Below, piece by piece: positions 1-7,878 of a stretch of DNA of 11,159 nt. The position numbers and the translations under genes were made by a program. Numbering within the stretch: the stretch's first letter is position 1; every line of letters begins with the position of its first letter. The notes under the pieces were generated by a model that saw only the letters and a list, made by a program, of their open reading frames with translations, ran no database searches and had not been told where the DNA came from. The DNA comes from CAZRIE01 sp964600075 (GTDB lineage: Bacteria; Bacteroidota; Bacteroidia; Flavobacteriales; Flavobacteriaceae), in contig CAZRIE010000131.1 in assembly GCA_964600075.1 (NCBI GenBank), forward strand, positions 1 through 11,159, written 5' to 3'.

Positions 1-101
1 GTCAATTCTTAGCGACCTTTAAAGAGTTTCCTCCTGTAGAAGGTGGTTCATTAGGTGTTGATAAAGTGCTTCAATCACTAAAGACAAAACCGCAAAATTA
101 A
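1..101 (+). CDS. C-terminal end of a probable arylsulfatase (5' end outside window)
   Basis: An open frame enters from the left edge (first full codon at 3) and stops with TAA at 99-101, giving 32 visible residues that include FKEFPP near the middle and end in KTKPQN. The TF-x-EFPP pattern followed by a small helix of the type VDKVLQSL resembles the C-terminal tail of arylsulfatase-type (PF00884) proteins of Bacteroidota as I remember them. No catalytic residue is visible, because the formylglycine motif lies far upstream. Sulfatases of this family hydrolyse sulfate esters in the periplasm or at the cell surface. Support comes from context: a second sulfatase-like N-terminus occurs at 11015. 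The identification rests on a short tail and is tentative. The gene is followed by a terminator. Confidence 0.5.
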   Translation, partial: QFLATFKEFPPVEGGSLGVDKVLQSLKTKPQN

Positions 102-128
102 ACATCAGCAGCTCTTTATTTTAATTTT

Positions 129-177
129 AAGATTGGTAGCTTTTATGAAGTTCATTAAAACTTGCCAATCTTTTTTT
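129..177 (+). terminator. Rho-independent terminator after the sulfatase-like gene
   Basis: Arms AAGATTGG (129-136) and CCAATCTT (165-172) form a perfect 8-bp outer stem. The spacer can fold further (TTTTATGAA against TTCATTAAAA with a one-base bulge), and a run of seven T follows from 171. The T-run ends only 12 bases before the next start codon, so the HAD gene must be read by read-through or from a promoter inside or upstream of the hairpin. Confidence 0.8.
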
Positions 178-189
178 AAATAAATCATT

Positions 190-1218
190 ATGAAGAAAAT
201 AGTAAATATTCTACTTGTTTTATTTGTGCTTGTTGCATGTAAAGATACTGTAGACTCTAAAGAAACACCTAAATCTACTACTAAGGAAGTAGTTGACCCA
301 CTACCATCTTGGAATGACACTACTACCAAGGATACTATCATAGCCTTTGTTACAGATGTGACAAATACAGAAAGTGAAAGCTTTATTCCTATTGCCGACC
401 GTATTTCCACCTTTGATAATGATGGAAATTTATGGAGTGAGCAACCCATTTATTTTCAATTCTTTTTTGTCTTCGATAGAATTAAAGAAATGGCAAAACA
501 GCATCCCGAATGGAAAAATGAACAGCCTTTTAAAGCGGTTTTAGAAAATGATATGGAAACCATAAAAAAATCTGGTATGAAAGGCATTGGTCAATTATTA
601 ATGACAACACATGCTGGAAACACTACTGAAGAGTTTGAGGCCATAGTTAAAGATTGGGTAACCACAGCAAAACATCCCACTAAAAATGTTGGTTACGACA
701 AGTTGGTGTATCAGCCCATGTTGGAATTATTAGCCTATTTAAGAGCTAACGATTTTAAAACTTATATTGTTTCAGGTGGTGGAGTAGATTTTATGCGAGC
801 ATTTGTGTCTCCAGTTTATGGCATACCTTCTGAACAAATTATAGGTAGTAGAATTAAAACTGAATTTGATTATAATAATGGCAACCCAGTAATTAAAAGA
901 TTAGCTGAAATCGATTTTGTTGATGACAAAGAAGGAAAACCCTTAAACATTCAAAAAATAATTGGTAAAAAACCGGTATTCGCCTCTGGAAATTCGGATG
1001 GTGACTTGCAGATGTTGCAATGGACCGATTCAAATTCATACGAATCTTTTCAATTGTACCTACATCATACCGATGAAGAAAGAGAATGGGCTTACGATAG
1101 AGAATCGCATATAGGACGTTTAGACAAAGGCCTAGATGAAGCCACTGAAAAGGGTTGGACGGTGATTGATATGAAAAACGACTGGAAGCTTGTTTATCCT
1201 TTCGAATTAGACAACTAA
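190..1218 (+). CDS. HAD-superfamily phosphatase, predicted lipoprotein
   Basis: 342 residues. The N-terminus is a lipoprotein signal: a lysine-rich start, a hydrophobic stretch, then lipobox LVAC with Cys17. The next residues are K-D, a partial match to the acidic surface-export signal described for flavobacterial lipoproteins, so the protein is anchored in an outer or periplasmic membrane leaflet. The HAD motifs are complete: motif I FDNDGNLW (Asp76 nucleophile, Asp78 acid/base, with Asn80 where Thr is usual), motif II VSGGG with Ser195, a lysine-rich stretch at 248-261 that should supply the motif III Lys, and motif IV GNSDGD (Asp270, Asp272). The order and spacing fit the type I, SerB-like branch, hence a metal-dependent phosphatase. 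The substrate cannot be read from sequence. Proteins like this occur beside arylsulfatase genes in Bacteroidota, as here; that is recalled and was not searched. The start at 190 is fixed by the signal peptide. Confidence 0.85.
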   Translation: MKKIVNILLVLFVLVACKDTVDSKETPKSTTKEVVDPLPSWNDTTTKDTIIAFVTDVTNTESESFIPIADRISTFDNDGNLWSEQPIYFQFFFVFDRIKEMAKQHPEWKNEQPFKAVLENDMETIKKSGMKGIGQLLMTTHAGNTTEEFEAIVKDWVTTAKHPTKNVGYDKLVYQPMLELLAYLRANDFKTYIVSGGGVDFMRAFVSPVYGIPSEQIIGSRIKTEFDYNNGNPVIKRLAEIDFVDDKEGKPLNIQKIIGKKPVFASGNSDGDLQMLQWTDSNSYESFQLYLHHTDEEREWAYDRESHIGRLDKGLDEATEKGWTVIDMKNDWKLVYPFELDN

Positions 1219-1411
1219 GCAAAATCGCAATTATATAAACTAAGAACTTTTTTATAGGCCCACGGTTTTATTTAAAAACTGTTCGGCAAGGGGGTTTTGG
1301 CATTTTTTGTTGTAAAGTTGAAGCTCGTTGCCCGCTTAGTTTATTTCTCTCGGTATATAGAATAAAGACGATAACAGCAATCTTAACAACTGGTTTTAAC
1401 GAAATATAGTG

Positions 1412-1440
1412 ACGAGATATCGTGTTTCGGGATATGTCGT
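1412..1440. promoter_or_regulatory. Imperfect palindrome, candidate upstream activator site
   Basis: Arms ACGAGATATC (1412-1421) and GATATGTCGT (1431-1440) are inverted copies with 9 of 10 pairs, separated by 9 bases. The centre lies about 95 bases upstream of the TGG of the sigma-54-like promoter at 1521, which is where sigma-54 activators usually bind. The right half ends in ATATG(T)CG, like the palindrome at 9954-9983 (ATATG(A)CG). It could instead be a degenerate intergenic repeat. Confidence 0.4.
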
Positions 1441-1508
1441 TTATTGATTTTTTATCCTGATTTTTTATAAATACTTCATTAACAGAGATTAACGAATTGT
1501 ATTAAGGT

Positions 1509-1546
1509 TTTTTTAACAAATGGCACAGTACTTGACTATGGCCAAG
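1509..1546 (+). promoter_or_regulatory. Sigma-54-like promoter of the transporter gene
   Basis: TGGCAC (1521-1526), five bases, then TTGA (1532-1535). The -24 element is perfect. The -12 element has GA where the consensus has GC. Spacing between GG and the -12 dinucleotide is the canonical one. An upstream tract TTTTTTAAC and a downstream CTA-N-GGC are shared with the element at 10072-10109, with 27 of 38 positions identical by eye. The predicted transcript start would fall near 1547, about 40 bases before the start codon. I found no better housekeeping promoter in this interval. Confidence 0.55.
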
Positions 1547-1586
1547 TAGTCTAGTAACCATCCTTTTAACAACTCGAGTTTCATTA

Positions 1587-2540
1587 ATGAAAATCCCTTT
1601 CATAATTTTACTATTGATCTCTATTTGTTTTTTGGCTTGTACTTCGAACCTCGATGCACAGGAACTCGAACCTCGAGCCTTGACCAACTTGCCAAGAGGA
1701 TTGAATTTTGCAGCGGTAGGTTATGCACATGGCTCTGGTAACACCTTATTAGACCCAGCACTGCCCCTCGAAGATTTTAATGGCAACATGAATACCATTG
1801 TATTGGGGTACGTGAAAAGCGTCAACTTTTTTGGTGCATCAGGCAAAGTCGATGTCGTTCTACCTTTTGCGGGCGGTGATTTTACGGGTAGCTATCAAGG
1901 AGAGGGTTTTATGGATTCCTATACGGGTTTTGGTGATTTACGTGTAAGAGCCACGATAAATTTAACGGGTGCTCCTTCACTCGAACCCAGTGAATTTAGA
2001 AATTATACGCAGAAGACTGTTTCAGGATTTGGAGTGCAAGTTTTAATTCCAACAGGTACTTATAAAAAGGAGCAATTACCCAATCTGGGTTCTAACCGCT
2101 GGAGTGTTCGGGTTAAATATGGCCTATCAACAAGTTTTAATCAGTGGGTATTGGAAGGCTATGTAGGCGCCTGGTTTTTTAGTGCGAATAACAACTTCTT
2201 GGGTAATAATAAGCTCGAACAAAAAGCGCTATGGGTTCTTAAGGGAAATATTATTAGAAACTTAGGAAAAAAGGGGATGTGGCTCGCGTTTTCAACGGGG
2301 TATGGTTATGGAGCCCAGTCTGATATCAACAATGTTCGACGGGATGCCATCATATCACAATTGAGATTAGGTCTTACCTATGCCTTGCCTTTGAATCAGA
2401 AAAACACCTTGAAATTTTCAATTGCGTCGGGAATAAGATTTCAGGAAGGAAGTGACTTTGATGTCTTTGGCCTAACCTTTAGCCATAAGTGGCTCGATAA
2501 GAAAAGGTTAAAAACAGCAAGAAATACTTCTGGTGAATAA
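1587..2540 (+). CDS. Outer-membrane beta-barrel transporter-like protein (Phenol_MetA_deg-type)
   Basis: 317 residues. The signal peptide covers about 1-25, ending DAQ before E26. A lipobox-like FLAC (Cys18) lies inside it, so lipidation is a less likely alternative. The mature part (from SLNF-like LNFAAVGYAHGSGN at about 39-52, then LLDPALPLEDF at 54-64) alternates short amphipathic strands with turns: GFGDLRVRATINL (114-126), FGVQVLIPTGTY (148-159), WSVRVKYGL (172-180), LRLGLTYALPL (259-269), FDVFGLTFSHKW (291-302). This matches proteins annotated as transporters of the Phenol_MetA_deg family (PF13557), whose substrates are mostly undefined. The last aromatic strand is followed by a basic tail of about 15 residues, unusual for a barrel. 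It stands alone between a sigma-54-like promoter and a terminator. No Shine-Dalgarno is present; the start is set by the signal peptide. Confidence 0.72.
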   Translation: MKIPFIILLLISICFLACTSNLDAQELEPRALTNLPRGLNFAAVGYAHGSGNTLLDPALPLEDFNGNMNTIVLGYVKSVNFFGASGKVDVVLPFAGGDFTGSYQGEGFMDSYTGFGDLRVRATINLTGAPSLEPSEFRNYTQKTVSGFGVQVLIPTGTYKKEQLPNLGSNRWSVRVKYGLSTSFNQWVLEGYVGAWFFSANNNFLGNNKLEQKALWVLKGNIIRNLGKKGMWLAFSTGYGYGAQSDINNVRRDAIISQLRLGLTYALPLNQKNTLKFSIASGIRFQEGSDFDVFGLTFSHKWLDKKRLKTARNTSGE

Positions 2541-2587
2541 TGCAAAACGACATCAAAAGAATAGGAATAAGAAACTCTTGGTGATGG

Positions 2588-2642
2588 AAGTACGAAGTAG
2601 TAAGCAGCACGAAGTGTTTCATTTCTATATTTCGTACTTTTT
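2588..2642 (+). terminator. Long-loop hairpin terminator after the transporter gene
   Basis: AAGTACGAA (2588-2596) pairs perfectly with TTCGTACTT (2631-2639) and runs into five T (2638-2642), 47 bases after the stop codon. The 34-base loop contains another ACGAAGT copy and a small CAC-GAA-GTG hairpin, so the element may also be a member of an intergenic repeat family built from ACGAAGT units. Confidence 0.6.
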
Positions 2643-2757
2643 AACTTCGGAAGCGGGGAATGAATAGCCATTTTCAAGGCGATAATACCATTTAGTCCCA
2701 GCGAATTAGACACTTTAATTACGTATTTTTAATAAGAATTCCGTTATTTCTTTTGAT

Positions 2758-5700
2758 TTGAAACCACTTGCAAAAAAAATAGTAAAACGTCTTTCTCTGG
2801 GTATTTTACTTCTAGGTCTTCTAGGAGTGCTACTTGGGTTCGTTTTCTATGATGACGTTGAAGAGTGGATTAGCACAGAAGTTCAAAACTACCTGGATAA
2901 AATGGAGTACGGGGATTTAGAAATTGGAGAAATGGACCTTTCCTTATTTCAGAGCTTTCCTAATATAACTTTAAAAATAAGTGAGACATGTTTCTATGAG
3001 AAAAAAGAGGCACTAAGATCTTCTGAAGACCTACCCATATTATCAGCGGAATATCTTAATCTAAGCTTTGATTCATGGGAATACATTAGAAATAAAAATC
3101 TAATCGTTACTACTTTAAGTTTTGAAAACGGAGTTTTGGACCTAGTAACTTATGAGGATAACAAGACAAATCTCGAAAGAGCATTTAACCCACCGAAGCG
3201 CCGAAGTGAACAACCCAAGCTGAAAGATACGACGGAGCGAAAACAGCATAAACCAAATCCGAATACATCAAATAAAGAACTAAAGAAGTCAGACGCCAAT
3301 CAAGCACTTCTTTCTGTCCAGCTAAAAGACATTCAGCTAAAAAACATCACCTTGAAGTATAATAACCCAAGTGAACACTATGCTTCTCAGATTGAATTAG
3401 CAGAACTCCAAGGGAAACTACTATTGAATGAGCAAGGTATATCCTGTACTATGGAAACAACCTTTGAAATAGTAAAAAGCGGACAATTCCCAACGATTGC
3501 CGAGCAAGGACCGGCCTTACTTTCACTTGATTTTGATTTTATCGATGCATCCCAGCACATCGAAATACATGAAGGTAATTTGAGTTTTAAAAATCTTAAT
3601 GTAGCCGTTTCTGGTTCTTATGACCATAAAAATGGCAACTATGTCGATATGACATTCGATGCTTCCTCCAATAACCTCGCTTTTCTTTCAAAATTAGTAC
3701 AAGAAGATATTTTAGACAAAAATGAACTCTTGGTAAAACAGGCGAAAATTATTCTAAATGGTAAAATTAAGGGTAAAATGGAAGATCAGATGCCCATAGT
3801 AGCTATGAATTTTGGCGTAAATGATTTGAGCATTGTACTTCCAAAAGGTAAAGGCAATTTCAATAATCTCGGTTTCCAAGGGGAATTGCATACCGGAGAA
3901 GCGGCCGATTTTTCAAGTGCCAAAATCTCCATACGAAATTTGCAAGGTGAAATGCCCGGGGGCTCTATTTCCGGTAATCTTGATATTAGTAATTTCAAGA
4001 ATCCCTATGTAAAAAGCAACATGCAACTATCTTTGGTTTTGGACGGTTTTGACGACGTCTTTCATTTATCGAATATTGACTCGCTCCAAGGAAAGATCAA
4101 TTTTGTGTCAGAAATGGATGGTTTGCTCAATCTAGAGAACCAACATGAGATGGACAGCATTAACAGTTGGTCACTCCAAATAGAAGACATTGGCTTTAGA
4201 TATCTTCCTTCCAATAAATATATAAGCAAGCTAAACGGTACGATCACCGAATCTCAAAACCAAGTTGCGATCAGGGACCTCGGCATGTATTACGACAGTA
4301 GCCAGGTGACTGTCAACGGACAGCTAAAAAACCTGTATCATTTTATCTTCAATAAAGAGCAAGACCTTTTGGCAGCGTTTGATTTGACTTCCGATCAAAT
4401 TTATACAGACCATTTTATCACCAACCCTGAAGGCAAAGCTGCCATAAATGACCGAATGAGTAATTTAAGTTTGAATGCGGTAATTACTATGCGCGACAAT
4501 GATAGCTTTGCTTCATACTTTCCTAAGATCAATGCGGCAATAACAAATCTGTCATTTGAACTCGATAAGCTCCCGGGAATTTCCAAGGCTTATGGTGGTT
4601 TGGGTCTTTATGAATCGGACAATGGGTTCAGTATAGAACTCCACAAATTTCATGGAATATTACCATTTGGAGAAGGCATCGTATCTGGGAGTGTAGGGAT
4701 TCCATCAGATTTTGCCACCTTGGACATTAAGGCGGAGATCGATATAAAAAATATACCTCAGGAATATGCCTTCGACCTGATCAATGAAATGAAAGATGGT
4801 GAACTGCTCGGTGCAAAGAATATGAGTGTGGACGAAATGACCCTAATAAATGGGACATTCGACGTATCGGGCGTCATGGAGCTGGTTCCTTTCGCTTTGC
4901 AAAAGGCCAGAATCACCAATGCAAACATCACCATGAAACAGCCGGATTCGGCCATGTATGAAGTGCAGAATTTGAACTTGGAATTAGATGGACTATACTT
5001 CGCCCATCAACCTGGTTCCAATATAATTGCAGGCGTAGAAAATACGAAAGGGGAACTTCATATAGAAGCTATAAATACGACCAGCTTTAAAAGTATCCCG
5101 ATTGATTTTGGTTTTGTTGCAGCCAATGACCAATTCAATATTAACCTTTCAACGCTGTCAGACAGCTTAATGCTCGACAAAGGTTCCTTGACCTTCGACC
5201 TATCCAAATCACCTTTTCAATTAGATTTAAATTATAGCTTGAAAAATATTGATATCGCATCGGTTGTTAAGGAGTATACTTCGGATAAACTTATGGAGGG
5301 AACCATAAATGCGGCCATTAAATTAAAAGGAACCGGTGAAAACTTGGACGAGCTTAGTAGAAGTTTTAAGGGCAATGTGAAAATCAGTGCGGATTCTCTA
5401 ATGCTCCAAGGAGTCGATTTGGACCAACTCTTACAGAAATATAAGCGCAGCCAGAAATTTAATCTAGCAGATGTGAGCGCCTTTGTGATAGCAGGCCCAG
5501 TGGGCGCCGCTGTAACTAAAGGAGCTGATTTTACCAGTCTAATTGCTGCAAACTTTAAACCAGGTGAAGCGACCTATGTTTCAAAGGCGGTTGCCAATTG
5601 GAAGATTGATCAGGGGGTACTCGCCACTGAAGATGTGGCTTTTAGTACCAAGGCTAACAGATTGGCATTCGAAGGCAGCTTAGACTTTGTGCAAGACAGT

Positions 5701-5913
5701 ATTCCCGGTTTTACGGTCTATGTGGTGGATAAAAATGGGTGCAGCCTCATGCAACAAGATATGTACGGAAAGTTCGATGCTATTCAGATGGGAAAACTAA
5801 AACTCGCTAAAACGCTCTTGGGTTCTGTTATTAATTTAGTGAATTCGGTGGTAGGATCTAAATGCAAGCCGGTATATACCGGAGCTATTCAACATCCAAT
5901 TTCTTCTAAATGA
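2758..5913 (+). CDS. AsmA-family protein, membrane anchored
   Basis: 1051 residues. A basic N-terminus (KKIVKR) leads into one membrane segment at about 12-30, then a very long periplasmic region rich in beta-strand-like repeats of alternating hydrophobic residues. This is the build of AsmA-like proteins, which form long hydrophobic grooves and are linked to phospholipid traffic between membranes. The N-terminal AsmA part covers about 40-140. A hydrophilic Lys/Pro/Asn-rich linker at 144-183 looks disordered. The C-terminal AsmA-like part is about 830-1000, with VIAGPVGAAVTKG at about 910-922. The start is TTG at 2758: an in-frame stop lies at 2716, no ATG occurs in between, and the first internal ATG (residue 49) would lose the membrane segment. 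The stop overlaps the start of the DUF4421 gene (ATGA), so the two are co-translated. Confidence 0.85.
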   Translation: MKPLAKKIVKRLSLGILLLGLLGVLLGFVFYDDVEEWISTEVQNYLDKMEYGDLEIGEMDLSLFQSFPNITLKISETCFYEKKEALRSSEDLPILSAEYLNLSFDSWEYIRNKNLIVTTLSFENGVLDLVTYEDNKTNLERAFNPPKRRSEQPKLKDTTERKQHKPNPNTSNKELKKSDANQALLSVQLKDIQLKNITLKYNNPSEHYASQIELAELQGKLLLNEQGISCTMETTFEIVKSGQFPTIAEQGPALLSLDFDFIDASQHIEIHEGNLSFKNLNVAVSGSYDHKNGNYVDMTFDASSNNLAFLSKLVQEDILDKNELLVKQAKIILNGKIKGKMEDQMPIVAMNFGVNDLSIVLPKGKGNFNNLGFQGELHTGEAADFSSAKISIRNLQGEMPGGSISGNLDISNFKNPYVKSNMQLSLVLDGFDDVFHLSNIDSLQGKINFVSEMDGLLNLENQHEMDSINSWSLQIEDIGFRYLPSNKYISKLNGTITESQNQVAIRDLGMYYDSSQVTVNGQLKNLYHFIFNKEQDLLAAFDLTSDQIYTDHFITNPEGKAAINDRMSNLSLNAVITMRDNDSFASYFPKINAAITNLSFELDKLPGISKAYGGLGLYESDNGFSIELHKFHGILPFGEGIVSGSVGIPSDFATLDIKAEIDIKNIPQEYAFDLINEMKDGELLGAKNMSVDEMTLINGTFDVSGVMELVPFALQKARITNANITMKQPDSAMYEVQNLNLELDGLYFAHQPGSNIIAGVENTKGELHIEAINTTSFKSIPIDFGFVAANDQFNINLSTLSDSLMLDKGSLTFDLSKSPFQLDLNYSLKNIDIASVVKEYTSDKLMEGTINAAIKLKGTGENLDELSRSFKGNVKISADSLMLQGVDLDQLLQKYKRSQKFNLADVSAFVIAGPVGAAVTKGADFTSLIAANFKPGEATYVSKAVANWKIDQGVLATEDVAFSTKANRLAFEGSLDFVQDSIPGFTVYVVDKNGCSLMQQDMYGKFDAIQMGKLKLAKTLLGSVINLVNSVVGSKCKPVYTGAIQHPISSK

Positions 5914-6986
5914 TAAACGGTGTCTTGGATATTAAAATAATAATTAAACAAATAGCAAGAAGCGATTTGTTTAAAATATACACTTTACTGCTAGTAATTG
6001 CTCCTTTCTACTTGTGCCTTGCTCAAGATGCTAAGGAGGTAGATTCGACATTTATCATTTCGTACGCCGATAAGTTTGTGGTTAAACTAAATTTAGATAA
6101 CCGGGTCAATAGTTACAGTCTAAATAACTTACAAGACGGTACCAATCTGCTAATTACGCCTAATATTGGCTATAATGTTTTCCTTTCGCTTGATTATCAA
6201 TTTTTTGGACTTAGTATTGGGTTTTCACCCTCCTTTCTTGCCCCTGGTGTCAACGATGACCTGAAAGGGGAGTCTTCCTTTAGCGACTTCCGATTTCGGG
6301 CAGCTCTCGGGCATTGGGTACAAGGTTTTCAGGTGAGCTCCATTGAGGGATATTACGTAGAGAATACGGAAGATTTCCTCCCCGACTGGGTCGAAGGTGT
6401 GGACCCCTATATTCAATTGTCGGATTTTAAAAGCCAAGTATGGGGGATGTCTACTTCTTATGTCTTCAATCGAAATTTTTCATTTCGAAATATCCTCTAC
6501 AACACCGAATGGCAAAAAAAGAGCGCTGGTAGCTTCATACCCACGCTGTATTATAGTTATGACCGTTTATCATATAGTTTCGAGGACCTTATAAGCAAAG
6601 AGGATATTTTCCCTGTCAGGCTGGCGCTGGGATACTACCATACGTTTGTCTTTAAAGAAAACTGGTTTATTAGCGGCAATCTTTCTCCCTCATTGGGTAT
6701 ACGATTTTCAAAAACTCGAGAGACTTTCAATGCTAATAGCTCGGAGAGGTCGAATACGGCATTCACCCGCACCCTAGAAGGAGGTGCTAATTTGGGCTAT
6801 GCCTCAGAAAAAATTGTATTTGGGCTGGGGTTTACCTTTGATGTAAATGGGTACGATGAAGATAAGTTCAATGCGGTAACGACCAATGATATTTATGGTA
6901 AAATTTACTTTGGTTACCGCTTTAACACACCCGGTTTCATTGATAGGACCTATAACAAATACGCTAAAAAACTAGGCATGGAGTAG
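5910..6986 (+). CDS. DUF4421-type outer-membrane barrel protein
   Basis: 358 residues starting at the ATG that overlaps the AsmA stop codon. The n-region is long (about 22 residues), followed by a hydrophobic core at 24-37 and an AQ cleavage site (Gln39). The mature protein begins with a DSTFIISYADKFVVKLNLDN-like opening and a TPNIGYNVFLSLDY stretch (83-96), then an alternating strand pattern to the C-terminus. The QKKSAGSF motif at 202-209, after a YVFNRNFSFRN stretch, is what makes me place it in DUF4421 (PF14391), a Bacteroidota family of unknown function predicted to form an outer-membrane barrel. The pairing with an AsmA protein suggests envelope lipid or barrel-related work, but no activity can be assigned. 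Confidence 0.75.
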   Translation: MINGVLDIKIIIKQIARSDLFKIYTLLLVIAPFYLCLAQDAKEVDSTFIISYADKFVVKLNLDNRVNSYSLNNLQDGTNLLITPNIGYNVFLSLDYQFFGLSIGFSPSFLAPGVNDDLKGESSFSDFRFRAALGHWVQGFQVSSIEGYYVENTEDFLPDWVEGVDPYIQLSDFKSQVWGMSTSYVFNRNFSFRNILYNTEWQKKSAGSFIPTLYYSYDRLSYSFEDLISKEDIFPVRLALGYYHTFVFKENWFISGNLSPSLGIRFSKTRETFNANSSERSNTAFTRTLEGGANLGYASEKIVFGLGFTFDVNGYDEDKFNAVTTNDIYGKIYFGYRFNTPGFIDRTYNKYAKKLGME

Positions 6987-7156
6987 GCAGATGTTTTTTA
7001 TGAAAAGAGTTATATTTACCCCATCGATGTGGGGCTTGAGCTTATTCAAAAAAATAATTCCTTCTTAGAACTTCATAAGACGATGTACTATGTTTTTAAA
7101 TGATACCAAGTAAATTAGAGGCCCAATTGAATCAAATGCTATTAAAATAGATTGCT

Positions 7157-7705
7157 ATGAAATACACCAGAATCATTTTCTTTATTTGCCTTCTAAGTAT
7201 AATTCCGGCTCTTGCGCAGGAGGAAACGAATGAACAGGAGGAAACGGAAGAAAGTGAACAAGAAAAACGCCACTCCCTGGCTTTTGTGTTTGGGTATACC
7301 CATATTCCGGGAGCAATAAAAGATGGTAAGACAGAGGAAGATGTATTTTTACCTACTGTTGGACTGGATTATTTTTACGAATTCAATGAAAAGTGGTTTA
7401 TAGGGGGCGCATTTGATATAGAACTAGGCAAATACGAAATTGATTATGAAGAGGAGGAGATTACGAGGGAATTAGCGTTCATTCTCGCGGGCATGGTCGG
7501 GTACGAAGTTTTACCAGGCTGGGCCATTCTGGCTGGGCCGGGTATAGAATTTGAAAAGAATAAAAACCTTTTTATCATAAGATTCAGCACAGAATATACT
7601 TTTGAACTAGGAAATGATTGGGGCCTTTTCCCCAATTTTACTTATGATTTTAAAAAGGAATACGGTTCTTTTGAGCTTGGATTAGGCTTAAAAAAGAGAT
7701 TTTGA
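7157..7705 (+). CDS. Small outer-membrane beta-barrel protein with acidic N-terminus
   Basis: 182 residues. The signal peptide is about 1-21 (PALAQ). A strongly acidic segment (about 22-36, Glu-rich with only Gln, Thr, Asn and Ser between) follows, partly built from a 12-base direct repeat (CAGGAGGAAACG at 7217 and 7235, period 18). The rest has about eight short amphipathic strands, for example HSLAFVFGYTH (39-49), GLDYFYEFNEKWFIGGAFDIELG, LAFILAGMVGYEV, WAILAGPGIEF and FELGLGLKKRF at the end. The terminal Phe is the usual barrel signature. The length suits an eight-stranded OmpX/OmpW-like barrel. It sits 170 bp downstream of the DUF4421 gene with no clear terminator between. A TATGTTTT sequence near 7089 resembles the Bacteroidota -7 box, but I see no matching -33 element. 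Function unknown. Confidence 0.7.
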   Translation: MKYTRIIFFICLLSIIPALAQEETNEQEETEESEQEKRHSLAFVFGYTHIPGAIKDGKTEEDVFLPTVGLDYFYEFNEKWFIGGAFDIELGKYEIDYEEEEITRELAFILAGMVGYEVLPGWAILAGPGIEFEKNKNLFIIRFSTEYTFELGNDWGLFPNFTYDFKKEYGSFELGLGLKKRF

Positions 7706-7708
7706 TGC

Positions 7709-7738
7709 CACGATATCTCGGGGTTCTCCGTGGTCGTG
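7709..7738. promoter_or_regulatory. Hairpin with a CCACGATAT(C/T)TCG half-site
   Basis: CACGA (7709-7713) pairs with TCGTG (7734-7738), and CGG (7719-7721) with CCG (7728-7730) around a short loop, with an internal bulge. The left side, GCCACGATATCTCG, matches the left side of the palindrome at 9952-9964 at 12 of 13 bases. There is no T-run, so it is a poor terminator. It lies about 140-170 bases upstream of the activator gene, so either a binding site for autoregulation or a shared repeat family is possible. Confidence 0.35.
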
Positions 7739-7802
7739 ACTAAGCGTTTTATACTTAAAAGTTTTGTGAGATTTAATAAGCGCTACCTGTTCATTTTAGA
7801 GT

Positions 7803-7814
7803 CTACAGCTGTAG
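7803..7814. promoter_or_regulatory. 12-bp perfect palindrome upstream of the activator gene
   Basis: CTACAGCTGTAG is a perfect palindrome 64 bases before the ATG at 7879. A TATATTTA sequence at 7850-7857 matches the Bacteroidota -7 consensus TAnnTTTG at 7 of 8, so the palindrome would sit near a -45 position and could be an operator. No good -33 box is visible, and a 12-bp palindrome can occur by chance. Confidence 0.25.
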
Positions 7815-7878
7815 CATGTGCGAAATTCAATTTTTTAGGCATATTCCATTATATTTACCGATACCAACCTAAAGTTAT

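Larger units (their letters stand above)
1219..1586. other. 368-bp intergenic region with regulatory elements
   Basis: I see no convincing gene. The stretch just after 1218 has only a weak AT stem (TATAAA near 1234, TTTATA near 1251) and no clear terminator for the HAD gene. The distal half carries an imperfect palindrome at 1412-1440 and a sigma-54-like promoter at 1521-1535, listed separately. The length and the paired elements suggest the transporter gene at 1587 is independently and specifically controlled. Confidence 0.6.

Noticed and set aside
105..449. Minus-strand 114-codon open frame, and other minus-strand frames opposite the large genes
   Set aside because: They run antisense to genes with clear motifs, have no recognisable domain or signal, and are explained as shadows of the coding frames.
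1298..1312. TGGCAT followed by TTG as a further sigma-54 promoter
   Set aside because: The TTG lies one base off the required spacing, the -12 GC is absent, and the block lacks the context shared by the two accepted sites.
7019..7034. CCCCA-TCGATG-TGGGG hairpin as a terminator of the AsmA/DUF4421 pair
   Set aside because: Only 5 bp of stem and no T-run afterwards.
6990..7067. 25-codon ORF after the DUF4421 gene
   Set aside because: No homology recognised, no regulatory context, overlaps a small CCCCA/TGGGG stem; likely chance.
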